Source of the DNA: Streptomyces viridosporus
GTDB lineage: Bacteria; Actinomycetota; Actinomycetes; Streptomycetales; Streptomycetaceae
Direction: 5' to 3'
Length of the DNA: 46,496 bases
NCBI RefSeq assembly: GCF_002078235.1
Contig: NZ_MSGP01000144.1
Span: forward strand, 1-46,496
Shown: piece after piece, positions 16,426 to 24,040 of the stretch
Layout: every line of letters begins with the position of its first letter
Numbering within the stretch: the stretch's first letter is position 1
Notes under the pieces: generated by a model
What the model saw: the letters and a program-made list of their open reading frames with translations, nothing else
Databases searched by the model: none
What the model was told of the DNA's origin: nothing
Program-made: the position numbers and the translations under genes

Positions 16426-17634
16426 ATGCGCGGGGGGACCGTGGACCGTCGTGTCTGGTGGCAACGGGCGGTGGCCCGCGGTTTCGCGCCACCGCCGGCG
16501 CGTCCCACCCCGTTCGTCCTGGTGGGACGCGAGGGACCGGACTCGGACGTCCGGGGCGAGGTGCGCGCGGACGGCGTGATCGGCGCGCGGCCGGGCGGGG
16601 CGGCGTTCCCGCTGCCGTCCGGCGGGCTCGGGGTGCTGCTGCCCACCTACGTCGGCCGGTGCGACGCCGAGGCGCACGAGCAGACGTTCCGTCATGTGCT
16701 GCACCGCCTGGCCGAGGTGCGGGAAGCGCACCCGTCCCTGCCGCTGACCGTCTGGGTGGGCATGCAGTACGGCCCCGGGGAGGACGAGGAGGCGCTGCGC
16801 AGGCTGCGCCGGCTGTGCGCCCCGGTGCCCGGGGGCCCGGCCCTCACCGTGGTCGGCCTGGCCCTGCCCGGGCCGGGCAAGCTCCGCACGGTGAGCACGG
16901 TCCTGCGGCTCTCCGAGGACCTCGGCTACGCCGGCTGGCTCTGGACGGACGACGACGTCGAGATCGCCCCCCACTGCCTCGCCCTGCTGGTCTCCCGTTT
17001 CCGGGAGCGGGGGGAGCGGGGCGCGGTCGGGGCGCATTCGGTCGCGCTGGCCAGGGAGACGGTCACCTCACAGGCCATGGACCGGGTCTCCGGGGTCACC
17101 GCCCCGCCGAAGGCCTGTCCGGCGGCGGCCTGCCTGGTCGTCGCGACGGACGTGCTGGGCACCGGCATTCCGGTCAGACGCCTGACCGACGACGGGTACG
17201 TGGTGTTCGAACTGCTCGACGCCGGGGCGCCCGATCCGCTGCACGACCTGGAAGTGCTGCCCGAGGCCCGGATCAGCTTCTACCGCGTCAGCCGCACCCA
17301 CGACACGTTCCAGCGCCTGCGCCGCTCCCTCTACAGCCATGTGACCTGCGTCGCCGACTATCCCTGGCCCACCGCGCGGGTCTACCTCACCCGGGTCCTC
17401 TTCCACGGCCTGTGGCCGCTCGCGGCGTGGGACGGCAGCCGAGGGCCGGTGCACGGGCTGCAGCGCTGGCTGGTCAAGGGCCTGCACTTCACCTGGTTCT
17501 GCGGGGTGGCCGGCTCGCTGGCGGTCCGGGGCGCGGCGGGACGGCCCCTTCGCCAGGTGGCGTGGGGCGACGAGGGGGACTTCCGCAGCCCCACCGTCGA
17601 GGAGCCCGCCGCGGAAGCGGCCGCCGGGCGCTGA
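16426..17634 (+). CDS. MoeGT4/MoeGT5-type HexNAc glycosyltransferase (second paralogue)
   Basis: Glycosyltransferase of 402 aa, paralogous to the product at 9563-10729. Shared features are LLPTYVGR, GMQYGPG, the LPGPGK loop, WTDDDV (Asp175-177), a Cys-rich central strand and a C-terminal membrane-associated helix (LVKGLHFTWFCGVAG). In the moe pathway this pair adds the two GlcNAc-derived sugars, one of which (chinovosamine) comes from UDP-GlcNAc through MoeR5/MoeS5; which enzyme uses which donor is not visible here. The ATG at 16426 has AAGGGG about 8 nt upstream. It heads a plus-strand run of three glycosyltransferases, with a 41-nt gap to the next gene. Confidence 0.83.
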   Translation: MRGGTVDRRVWWQRAVARGFAPPPARPTPFVLVGREGPDSDVRGEVRADGVIGARPGGAAFPLPSGGLGVLLPTYVGRCDAEAHEQTFRHVLHRLAEVREAHPSLPLTVWVGMQYGPGEDEEALRRLRRLCAPVPGGPALTVVGLALPGPGKLRTVSTVLRLSEDLGYAGWLWTDDDVEIAPHCLALLVSRFRERGERGAVGAHSVALARETVTSQAMDRVSGVTAPPKACPAAACLVVATDVLGTGIPVRRLTDDGYVVFELLDAGAPDPLHDLEVLPEARISFYRVSRTHDTFQRLRRSLYSHVTCVADYPWPTARVYLTRVLFHGLWPLAAWDGSRGPVHGLQRWLVKGLHFTWFCGVAGSLAVRGAAGRPLRQVAWGDEGDFRSPTVEEPAAEAAAGR

Positions 17635-17675
17635 CACACGAGGTCACCCCGAGGGGCGGCCCGGAAGGAGACTCG

Positions 17676-18491
17676 ATGGTGACAGCGGGGCCGGCCGGGG
17701 CGGCGGTGACCGTCGTCCTGCCTCACTACGACTGCGCGGCGTACCTGGGTGCGGCCGTCGGGTCGGTGCTCTCCCAGGACCGCCCGGACCTCCGCCTGAC
17801 GGTGGTGGACGACTGCTCGCCCGACGAGGAGTGGGTCCGCGAACTCCACCCGTACGCCGGCGACCCCCGGCTGACCGTGGTCCGCACCTCCCGCAACGTC
17901 GGCCACCTGCGGATCAAGAACAAGGTCCTGGAATCGGTGGACACCCCCTACGTGGCCTTCCAGGACGCCGACGACATCAGCCTGCCGGGCCGGCTGCGCC
18001 ATCAACTGGCCCTCCTGGAGAGCGGCGGCGCCGACCTGGTCGGCTGCGCCTACTCCTACATCGACGAGGCGGGCCGCACGACGGGACACCGGCGGATGCC
18101 CCGCAACGGCAACCTCTGGATGCGGCTGGGGCGGACGACCGTGCTCCTGCACCCGTCCTCGGTGGTGCGGCGCTCGGTGCTCGAGAGGCTCGGCGGCTTC
18201 GACGGCACCGCGCGCCTGGGGGCCGACACCGACTTCCACCTGCGGGCCGCCCGCCTGTACCGGCTGCGCAGTGTGCGCAAGGTGCTCTACCGGTACCGGA
18301 TCTGGCCCAAGTCGCTCACCCAGGCGCCGGACACCGGGTTCGGGTCCGCGGAGCGCCGGGCCTACACCGAGGCGATGACCGCGCGGGAGGAGCGGCGGCG
18401 ACGGGCGCGGACCCGTGAGGAGCTGCTGCCGCTGCTGGTCGCCCCGCCCAACGACGTCGACTTCACCCTGACCCGGGTCGACCTCGACTAG
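17676..18491 (+). CDS. GT2-family glycosyltransferase (MoeGT2/MoeGT3 type)
   Basis: Compact GT-A glycosyltransferase of 271 aa. The nucleotide-binding strand VTVVLPHYDCAAYL is followed by VVDDCSPD. The metal-binding motif QDADD (Asp97-xx-Asp100) is followed by the acceptor-site stretch GADTDFHLRA. No membrane segment. ATG 17676 has a near-perfect ribosome site (GGAAGGAG). By elimination it should be one of MoeGT2 (B-ring uronate) and MoeGT3 (branching D-ring hexose), the next gene being the other. Sequence alone does not decide between them. Confidence 0.83.
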   Translation: MVTAGPAGAAVTVVLPHYDCAAYLGAAVGSVLSQDRPDLRLTVVDDCSPDEEWVRELHPYAGDPRLTVVRTSRNVGHLRIKNKVLESVDTPYVAFQDADDISLPGRLRHQLALLESGGADLVGCAYSYIDEAGRTTGHRRMPRNGNLWMRLGRTTVLLHPSSVVRRSVLERLGGFDGTARLGADTDFHLRAARLYRLRSVRKVLYRYRIWPKSLTQAPDTGFGSAERRAYTEAMTAREERRRRARTREELLPLLVAPPNDVDFTLTRVDLD

Positions 18492-18510
18492 CCGACGGAG
18501 GGGGAACGGC

Positions 18511-20079
18511 GTGGACGGCACCTCGGCGAGGACCGCGGACGAGGCGTTGCCCGGTGTCGCGGTGGTGGTGGTCGATCCGGACGGCGACGGGCGGCGCGCC
18601 GTGCGCGGCCTCCTCGCCCAGACGGTGCGTCCCGTCTCGATCACCCTGGTGACGGCGGACGGCCCGACGGCCGGCGGCACCCGGTCCCCCGGGCCGGCCG
18701 TGCCCCTCGACGACACGGCGGTGCCGCCCGTACGGGTCGTCCGGTGCGCTCGCGAGGACCTCGGGCCGGTGTGCGTCGACGCGGCCAGGAACGCGGGGGC
18801 GCCGTACGTGGCCGTTCTCCGCGGTGACGACGAGGCGCTCCCCCACTGGCTGTGGCACCTGGCGCGGGCGGCCCGGGACGGCCGCGGGGACGGCACCGGG
18901 CCGGTCGGTCTGGTGCAGTGCGGCGCCCTGCGGCTGAGGGACGACGGTCTGGTGGACGGGTTCGCCCTGCCGTCCGCGTCCCCGCGGGCCCGGCCCTCCC
19001 CCTCGGACCTCCTCGAGGGCGCCTACGCGGTGCGGCGCGAACTGCTGGACGCGGACGGCGGTACGGCGCGCTGGGTCGCCCTGCCCATGCCGCTGGTCCG
19101 CCGCCGGTCCGGCGACCCCGGGGACCCGGCCGCGGTCCTGGCCCCCGGGGCGCGCGTCGCGCGTCGCACCCGCCTGGTCCGGCACGGGTGCCGGCCGCCC
19201 GCCGCCGGGCCGCGGAACGGGAGCACTCCCCGGCTGGTGTCGGTGGTCGTCCCGGTGCGCAACGGCGCCCGCACGCTCGCCGCCCAGCTGACCGCCCTGG
19301 CCCGGCAGACCGGAGCCGTCGCCTACGAGGTCCTGGTCGTCGACAACGGCTCGACGGACACCACCCGCGAGGTCGCCGAACGGGCCCGCGCCGAGCTGCC
19401 GGACCTGCGGATCGTGGACGCGTCCGACCGCGCCGGTGAGAGCCGTGCCCGCAACCGGGGAATCGCCGCGGCACGCGGCGACTTCGTCGCGTTCTGCGAC
19501 GCGGACGACGTCGCCGACACCGGCTGGCTGGCCGCGATGGCCCAGGCGGCCAAGGAGGCCGATCTGGTGGGCGGCGGACTGGAGACCTCCGTGCTCAGCC
19601 CCGGCCGCGTCGACGAGCAGCCCCTGCCGATGGACGCCCAGACGGATTTCCTGCCGTTCGCCCGGGGGGCGAACTGCGGTGCCTGGAAGGACGTCCTGAC
19701 CGCGCTGGGCGGCTGGGACGAGCGCTACCGGGGCGGCGGGGAGGACATGGACCTCTCCTGGCGCGCCCAGCTCTGCGGTTACCTCGTCCGCTACGCGGAC
19801 GACGCCCGGATGCACTACCGGTTGCGGGACGAACTCCCGGCGCTGGCACGGCAGAAGTGGAACTACGGCCGTTCCGGCGCCCAGTTGTACGCCGCGTACC
19901 GGCGCGCCGGGTTCGAACGGCGCGACGGCCGGGTGGTCGTCATGAACTGGTGCTGGCTGCTGCTGCACGTTCCGGACCTGGCGCGGTCACCGGTCCTGCG
20001 GCGGCGCTGGGTCCGCTACGGGGCGCGGCTGGCGGGTTTCCTGGCCGGGAGCGTGCGGCAGGGCGTCCGGTACCTGTGA
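18511..20079 (+). CDS. Two-domain GT2-family glycosyltransferase with degenerate N-terminal domain
   Basis: Protein of 522 aa. Residues about 235-522 are a complete GT2 domain: VSVVVPVRNGARTL, then VVDNGSTD, then CDADD (Asp330-xx-Asp333), then GGGEDMDLSWRA. Residues 1-225 look like a second, decayed GT-A domain: strand VAVVVVDPDGDG, LLAQTV and RGDDE (106-108) in the place of the metal motif, but without the usual donor-binding Asp set. The GTG start at 18511 follows GGAGGGGG. It is the last gene of the GT operon and probably the remaining moe sugar-adding enzyme (MoeGT2 or MoeGT3). The extra domain may be structural or bind the acceptor. The C-terminal helices could contact the membrane. Confidence 0.83.
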   Translation: MDGTSARTADEALPGVAVVVVDPDGDGRRAVRGLLAQTVRPVSITLVTADGPTAGGTRSPGPAVPLDDTAVPPVRVVRCAREDLGPVCVDAARNAGAPYVAVLRGDDEALPHWLWHLARAARDGRGDGTGPVGLVQCGALRLRDDGLVDGFALPSASPRARPSPSDLLEGAYAVRRELLDADGGTARWVALPMPLVRRRSGDPGDPAAVLAPGARVARRTRLVRHGCRPPAAGPRNGSTPRLVSVVVPVRNGARTLAAQLTALARQTGAVAYEVLVVDNGSTDTTREVAERARAELPDLRIVDASDRAGESRARNRGIAAARGDFVAFCDADDVADTGWLAAMAQAAKEADLVGGGLETSVLSPGRVDEQPLPMDAQTDFLPFARGANCGAWKDVLTALGGWDERYRGGGEDMDLSWRAQLCGYLVRYADDARMHYRLRDELPALARQKWNYGRSGAQLYAAYRRAGFERRDGRVVVMNWCWLLLHVPDLARSPVLRRRWVRYGARLAGFLAGSVRQGVRYL

Positions 20080-20085
20080 GGGGCG

Positions 20086-20109
20086 GGCGTCCGGCGCCCG
20101 CGGGACGCC
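20086..20109. terminator. Hairpin between the GT operon and moeR5
   Basis: A 7-bp stem GGCGTCC/GGACGCC with a 10-nt GC-rich loop, just after the stop of the last glycosyltransferase gene, in a 90-bp gap between convergent genes. Likely a terminator for the plus strand. Confidence 0.4.
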
Positions 20110-20122
20110 GGGCCGGCACCGT

Positions 20123-20160
20123 GGTGGCCCGGCGCGCCGACGCGGTGGCCCGGCGCGCCG
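20123..20160. repeat. 17-bp perfect direct repeat between convergent genes
   Basis: GGTGGCCCGGCGCGCCG occurs at 20123-20139 and again at 20144-20160. Each copy contains the palindrome GGCGCGCC. It lies in the gap between the GT operon and moeR5 and ends 9 bp before the moeR5 stop. Confidence 0.75.
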
Positions 20161-20169
20161 CTCCCGGGT

Positions 20170-21294
20170 TCAGACCAGCCGGTGGCCGGGGTCCTGCGCC
20201 ACCGGGTCGTCGCCCGCCATGGCCAGGCAGGTGGCGCGCAGGGCGGCGACGACGGCCCGGTCCTCGCCCCAGGCGTCGAGTTCCGGGCCGTCCCCCGCCT
20301 TCAGGGCCGGCACCGGCACTTCCATGATCTTCGGATGCACGTGCCGGACCGGGAACTCGGAAGGGGCCACCAGCGCCTCGGTGAGCTTTTCCCCCGGCCG
20401 CAACCCGACGTAGCGGACCGGGAGTTCCGCACCGGCGTGCGCGATGAGCCTTCTGGCTATGTCGAGGATCCGGACCTGTTCCCCCATGTCCAGCACCAGG
20501 GCGTGGCCGACGCTGCCCAGCGCGGCCGACTGGATGACCAGTTCCACGGCCTCCTGGACGGTCATCAGGTAGCGCGTCACCTCGGGGTGGGTGACCGTCA
20601 CCGGTCTGCCGGCCGCGATCTGCCGGGCGAAGACGTCGAGGAAGGACCCCTGGCAGCCGAGCACGTTGCCGAAGCGCACGCTCACGTACGGCCTGCCCGC
20701 CTGGATCGCGGCCGCCGCGGTGAGTCCCTCGGCTATGCGTTTCGAGTATCCGAGCACCCCGACCGGATCGACCGCCTTGTCGGTCGAGATGTTCACCAGG
20801 AACGCGACGTCCGCGGCCAGGGCCGCCTCGAGTACCGCTCGGGTGCCGAAGACATTCGTCTTGACGGCTTCCCCGGGGAACTTCTCCAGGATGGGCACCC
20901 ATTTGAGGGCCGCCGCGTGGAAGACGGTGTCCGGCCGGCACTGCTGGAACAGCCGGGCGAGCCCTCGGGAGTCCCTGATGTCCGCGAGGAGGATGGAGGT
21001 CCGCACCGACGGGGAGACGTTCCCGATGCTGGTGGCCGCCAGGTGGAGGGCCGTCTCGTTCCGGTCGAGCATCATGAGGCTCTCGGGTTCCCACCGGCTG
21101 AGCTGCCGGCACAGCTCCGATCCGATGTAGCCGCCGGCTCCGGTGACCAGGATCCGCCGGCCGCGCAGTAATCCGGCGCTGCTCTCGAGGCCGGTTCTTA
21201 TTCGTTGGCGGCCGATCATCCTCTCGAGGTCCAAGGTGAGAGGTCCACCGGTCGGAAAGTTCGCGTCGTACCCCACGGAATTATCGCCAAACAT
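20170..21294 (-). CDS. moeR5: MoeR5: UDP-HexNAc 4,6-dehydratase (CapD/FlaA1/PglF family)
   Basis: Soluble NAD-dependent dehydratase of 374 aa without the membrane domain of PglF-type relatives. It has the NAD motif TGAGGYIG (51-58), the acid/base pair in NISTDKA (Asp172, Lys173) and SKR (184-186) supplying the Lys of the YxxxK motif. As usual in this subfamily the Tyr position is not Tyr. It should convert UDP-GlcNAc to the 4-keto-6-deoxy sugar, which MoeS5 then reduces to UDP-chinovosamine. ATG 21294 follows AAGGAAG; a TTG at 21318 is less likely. Codon 42 (+ strand 21169-21171) is TTA, a third bldA-sensitive codon in the cluster. Confidence 0.88.
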   Translation of the reverse strand: MFGDNSVGYDANFPTGGPLTLDLERMIGRQRIRTGLESSAGLLRGRRILVTGAGGYIGSELCRQLSRWEPESLMMLDRNETALHLAATSIGNVSPSVRTSILLADIRDSRGLARLFQQCRPDTVFHAAALKWVPILEKFPGEAVKTNVFGTRAVLEAALAADVAFLVNISTDKAVDPVGVLGYSKRIAEGLTAAAAIQAGRPYVSVRFGNVLGCQGSFLDVFARQIAAGRPVTVTHPEVTRYLMTVQEAVELVIQSAALGSVGHALVLDMGEQVRILDIARRLIAHAGAELPVRYVGLRPGEKLTEALVAPSEFPVRHVHPKIMEVPVPALKAGDGPELDAWGEDRAVVAALRATCLAMAGDDPVAQDPGHRLV

Positions 21295-21557
21295 GCAGTC
21301 ACACTTCCTTTTTGACAAGAGTCATGACTGACGTGCCGACCCACACGACGAACGGGACCGACGTATCGTCTTGGTGCTTTCCTCACCGGCACCACCGCGT
21401 TCCCCCACCGGCGCCTGCGCACGGGGATCACATTCCGGCGGCCGGGTCGCCACCCGCTGCGCCGGCTCCGCCGACGTCGGACGTGCCCTCTTCCGACACC
21501 CAAGGACGACCGCGAAAATCACTTTATCGAGGCGCGGCGCGGTGCGGGTGAGTTTTC
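21295..21557 (-). promoter_or_regulatory. Gap between moeS5 and moeR5
   Basis: 263 bp separating two minus-strand genes expected to act in one pathway, so moeR5 may have its own promoter. It contains the perfect palindrome AGTCATGACT (about 21320-21330). I see no convincing -35/-10 pair. Confidence 0.3.
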
Positions 21558-22406
21558 TCAACTGACGCTCCCCGCACCCGGAACGCCGGGGCCGAGGAAT
21601 TCGCGCGCACCCCGCAACCGGGTCCGGAGCCGGGCCCGCGTGGCATCGGTGACGAGACGGATGTCGAGGTTCCCCGGCGGGGCCACCTCGCTCCGCAGAC
21701 CGGCCGGCAGCCGGGCCGGGTCCAGTCCGTCCCGCCGGGCTATGAGGACACCCAGGTCGTGGCGGTTCATCGCGTCCGGTCCCGCCACGTGGAACACCCC
21801 GGACCCGTCCGACTCCGCGATCTCCAGAAGCGCGGAGGCCAGATCGTCGACGTGGACCGGACAGCGGACGTCGTCCGTGAACAGGACGCCGGCGCGCCGG
21901 TCGGCCGCCAGGGCGTGCACCGCCTCCTCGTGGGCGGACCGGTTGTGCCCCACGATGAGCGAGGTGCGCACCACGGCGGCCTCGGGCACGGCCACCCTGA
22001 CGGCCGTCTCCGCCGCGGCCTTGGCCGCGCCGTACGGGGAGACGGGGTCGGGGAGGGCCTCCTCCGGGTAGTGGACGTCGGCTCCGGAGAACACGGCGTC
22101 GGAGGAGACGTGGACCAGCCGGCAGCCGGCGCGCGCCACCTCCAGGGCGAGGCGGGCCGCGCCGTCGGCCGTGACCGCCCAGTCGGCGTGTCCGCTCGAC
22201 GCGTTGATCACCGCGGCCGGCCGGGTCCGGGCCAGCACCTCTCCCATCCGCCCCGGGTCACGGAGGTCGGCCCGGTACCAGGTGACCGGCGGCAGTTCCT
22301 TGGGGCGGGTCCGGTAGGTCGCGGCCACGTCCCACCCGGCGGCCACGGCCCGGCGGAGCACCTCGTACCCGAGGAAGCCGCTCCCGCCGGCGACAAGAAC
22401 TCTCAC
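21558..22406 (-). CDS. moeS5: MoeS5: NDP-4-keto-6-deoxyhexose reductase (RmlD family)
   Basis: RmlD-type short-chain dehydrogenase of 282 aa. It has the nucleotide-binding motif GGSGFLG (7-13), SSDAVF (101-106) and the catalytic Tyr125-xxx-Lys129 pair in SPYGAAK. The expected role is reduction of the 4-keto group made by MoeR5 to give UDP-chinovosamine (6-deoxy-GlcNAc), donor for the C ring of moenomycin. The GTG start at 22406 is preceded by a run of G, fixed by the start of the Rossmann strand. It is the last recognisable moe gene on this side. Confidence 0.87.
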   Translation of the reverse strand: MRVLVAGGSGFLGYEVLRRAVAAGWDVAATYRTRPKELPPVTWYRADLRDPGRMGEVLARTRPAAVINASSGHADWAVTADGAARLALEVARAGCRLVHVSSDAVFSGADVHYPEEALPDPVSPYGAAKAAAETAVRVAVPEAAVVRTSLIVGHNRSAHEEAVHALAADRRAGVLFTDDVRCPVHVDDLASALLEIAESDGSGVFHVAGPDAMNRHDLGVLIARRDGLDPARLPAGLRSEVAPPGNLDIRLVTDATRARLRTRLRGAREFLGPGVPGAGSVS

Positions 22407-22812
22407 GCACCGCCCCCCCTGACGTCCGGCCCGCCCCCGATCGCGCCCCAGAAGTACGGGGACGACGGCCTGTGCGGCCGTGTCGAGCCGTGGTTCCTGT
22501 GGGCCCGATGCTACTGAAGGCCACCGAGCGACGGGGAGAGTGAGTGCTTTCCCTCTTCGGTCCGAGCCGGCCGACGCGGAGGGCGGCCCGCAACGGCTCC
22601 CGGCGGCAGGAGACCGGCGGCCCCGAGCGGTCCTCCGCACGGCGGAACACCGGGCTCGCGGTCCGAAGCGTTCGCCCGGGGGCGCCCGGCCGGTGCCACC
22701 GGCCGGGCGGCGACGGCCCGTCCCGCACCCGGTCCCGGGGCGGGCGGCGTGCCGTCCCGCCCGTCCCGGTCGGGCGGGTACGCCCCCGTCGGGTACGGCA
22801 GGGTGCGCCCCG
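22407..22812 (-). promoter_or_regulatory. Intergenic region between the TetR gene and moeS5
   Basis: 406 bp upstream of moeS5 on the minus strand. A -10-like TAGCAT (in reverse complement, around 22510) has no matching -35. The left-hand side of the TetR gene end carries a strong hairpin and a short duplication, listed separately. No gene seen. Confidence 0.35.
22683..22709 (-). terminator. Strong hairpin downstream of the TetR-family gene
   Basis: A 13-bp perfect stem (CGCCCGGCCGGTG and its complement) around a single base, about 100 nt after the stop of the regulator gene and before moeS5. Without a U-tract it is a plausible Streptomyces terminator insulating moeS5 from the regulator. Confidence 0.5.
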
Positions 22813-22826
22813 TCAGGTACGGCAGG
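22782..22826. repeat. Short tandem duplication over the TetR stop codon
   Basis: Two near-identical copies of a 20-21-nt unit ending CGTC(G/A)GGTACGGCAGG, 24 bp apart. The second copy includes the stop and last codons of the regulator gene. It looks like a local slippage duplication. Confidence 0.55.
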
Positions 22827-23472
22827 CAGCCGGGTTCTCCGGCCGGGCGGGGGTCCCCGCCCGCACACGGGCGAGCAGGGCGGCCGGGTCCGGGTCCGCC
22901 TGCAGGGACCGCAGCACCAGCGTCCACCACTGCTCCAGGCGCTCCCTCCAGCCCAGCCCGCCCGGCATCTCGTCGGTCAGGGTGCAGAGTCCGAAGAACG
23001 CGCAGACGAGCGTCACGGCCGCGGCCGACGGCTCGACCCCTTCCGCGAGTTCGCCCCCGGCGCGGGCCTCGGCGAGGAGCCGGGTGGCAGCCGCCGCCCA
23101 GGCGTCGAACGGCGTGGGCACGGCGGCCTCGATGGTGCGGCGCTCCGCCCACAGCCGGGCACCGGCACGTGCCACGACGTCCTCGCTGAGGGACTGCGCG
23201 ACCCGGAAGCTGAGGCCGACCAGCTTCTCCAGCGGAGGAACACCGGGCGTGGCGTAGGCGTCGGCGAGCTGCGGCCAGGTGGCGAACTGCTCGCGGACCA
23301 CGGCCAATGCCAGCTTCTCCTTGCTGGAGTAATGGAAATAGATCGCCCCGCTGGTTCTTCCCGAGTGATCGCTTATGTCATTGACGCTCGTTCCGGCATA
23401 TCCCTGTTCAACGAACAGATGTGCCGCTGTTTCCAGCAGCACTTTGCGGGTTGCACGCGCCCTGTCCTGCAC
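22813..23472 (-). CDS. Gamma-butyrolactone-receptor-like TetR-family regulator
   Basis: TetR protein of 219 aa. The N-terminal helix-turn-helix spans about residues 24-50 and includes the motif GAIYFHYSSKEKLA, very close to the GALYFHF(A/S)xKE stretch of ArpA/ScbR-type receptors. The ligand domain also aligns with that family: LTF-like helix LSFRVAQSL, a Trp in ARLWAERR, PFDAW and TLVCAFFG. Such proteins repress antibiotic pathways until bound by a gamma-butyrolactone or a related signal. GTG 23472 is chosen because GGTGGAG precedes it; GTG 23493 lacks a ribosome site. It flanks moeS5 and could control the moe cluster, but this is only inferred. It could equally be a pseudo-receptor controlling genes elsewhere. 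No butyrolactone synthase gene is in the window. Confidence 0.85.
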   Translation of the reverse strand: MQDRARATRKVLLETAAHLFVEQGYAGTSVNDISDHSGRTSGAIYFHYSSKEKLALAVVREQFATWPQLADAYATPGVPPLEKLVGLSFRVAQSLSEDVVARAGARLWAERRTIEAAVPTPFDAWAAAATRLLAEARAGGELAEGVEPSAAAVTLVCAFFGLCTLTDEMPGGLGWRERLEQWWTLVLRSLQADPDPAALLARVRAGTPARPENPAACRT

Positions 23473-24040
23473 TTCTGCTCCACCTTCGCTCACACACGCC
23501 GACGCCACGACGGAAAAGTCCAGGCGCCCCCCGGAGGCAGGGTCGCAGCGCGCGAAGATCTTATTATTCTTCGGCCGTGTGCGCCGCGCGGGCGACTTCA
23601 CGCAACACGCCCTTCCGTCCGGCCGAATCGATGCGAACGGGCGCGGGAACTCCGCACCGATCAATGCCGCGGCACCCCGGAGGCGCCTCCCACCAGGCCC
23701 GTTGGTCGCGTTCCGGGCGCTCCGGCCCCTCCTCCCGTCCCGTGCGCGGGAGTCGGCCGCCTTCGACCGAGGCATGCACATACACCCGAATCGGTGATTG
23801 TGGAAATCGAAGAAGCGAAATTAACATAACGGGCACGATGTTTTTCGGCGTGGTCGAAAGTGACGACCCGCGCCCGCCATGACGCGCCCACGGCGCGCTC
23901 AGCCGAGTCCACGTGGCCGCAAACGGCCGTGCGACATCACCCGTTTCCGCTCATTTCCGCGAGTGGACCACCCGCACCCCGGCACCCGCCTGCGCCCGTG
24001 CACCGAACCGGTCGACGCAGCCTCCCAGAACGGCAGTCAC
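23473..24040. promoter_or_regulatory. Divergent intergenic region between the TetR and HAD genes
   Basis: 568 bp without a supported gene. It contains two AT-rich islands, TCTTATTATTCTT near 23560 and GAAATTAACATAAC near 23816-23830. Each is a plausible -10 region but lacks a clear -35. The operator-like dyad at 23777-23802 lies beside the second. Confidence 0.5.
23777..23802. promoter_or_regulatory. Possible butyrolactone-receptor operator (ARE-like dyad)
   Basis: A 26-bp dyad of the form CACAnnCACC-N6-GGTGnnTGTG with 8 of 10 positions paired per arm. Its left arm (ACATACACC) resembles the ACATACC half of known A-factor-response elements. It is about 300 bp upstream of the regulator gene and 240 bp upstream of the HAD gene. 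Suggestive only. Confidence 0.3.

Noticed and set aside
23473..24040. Small genes in the TetR-HAD intergenic region (for example frames at 23375-23797 + and 23661-23912 -)
   Set aside because: No ribosome sites or plausible protein composition; they read across operator-like and promoter-like DNA.
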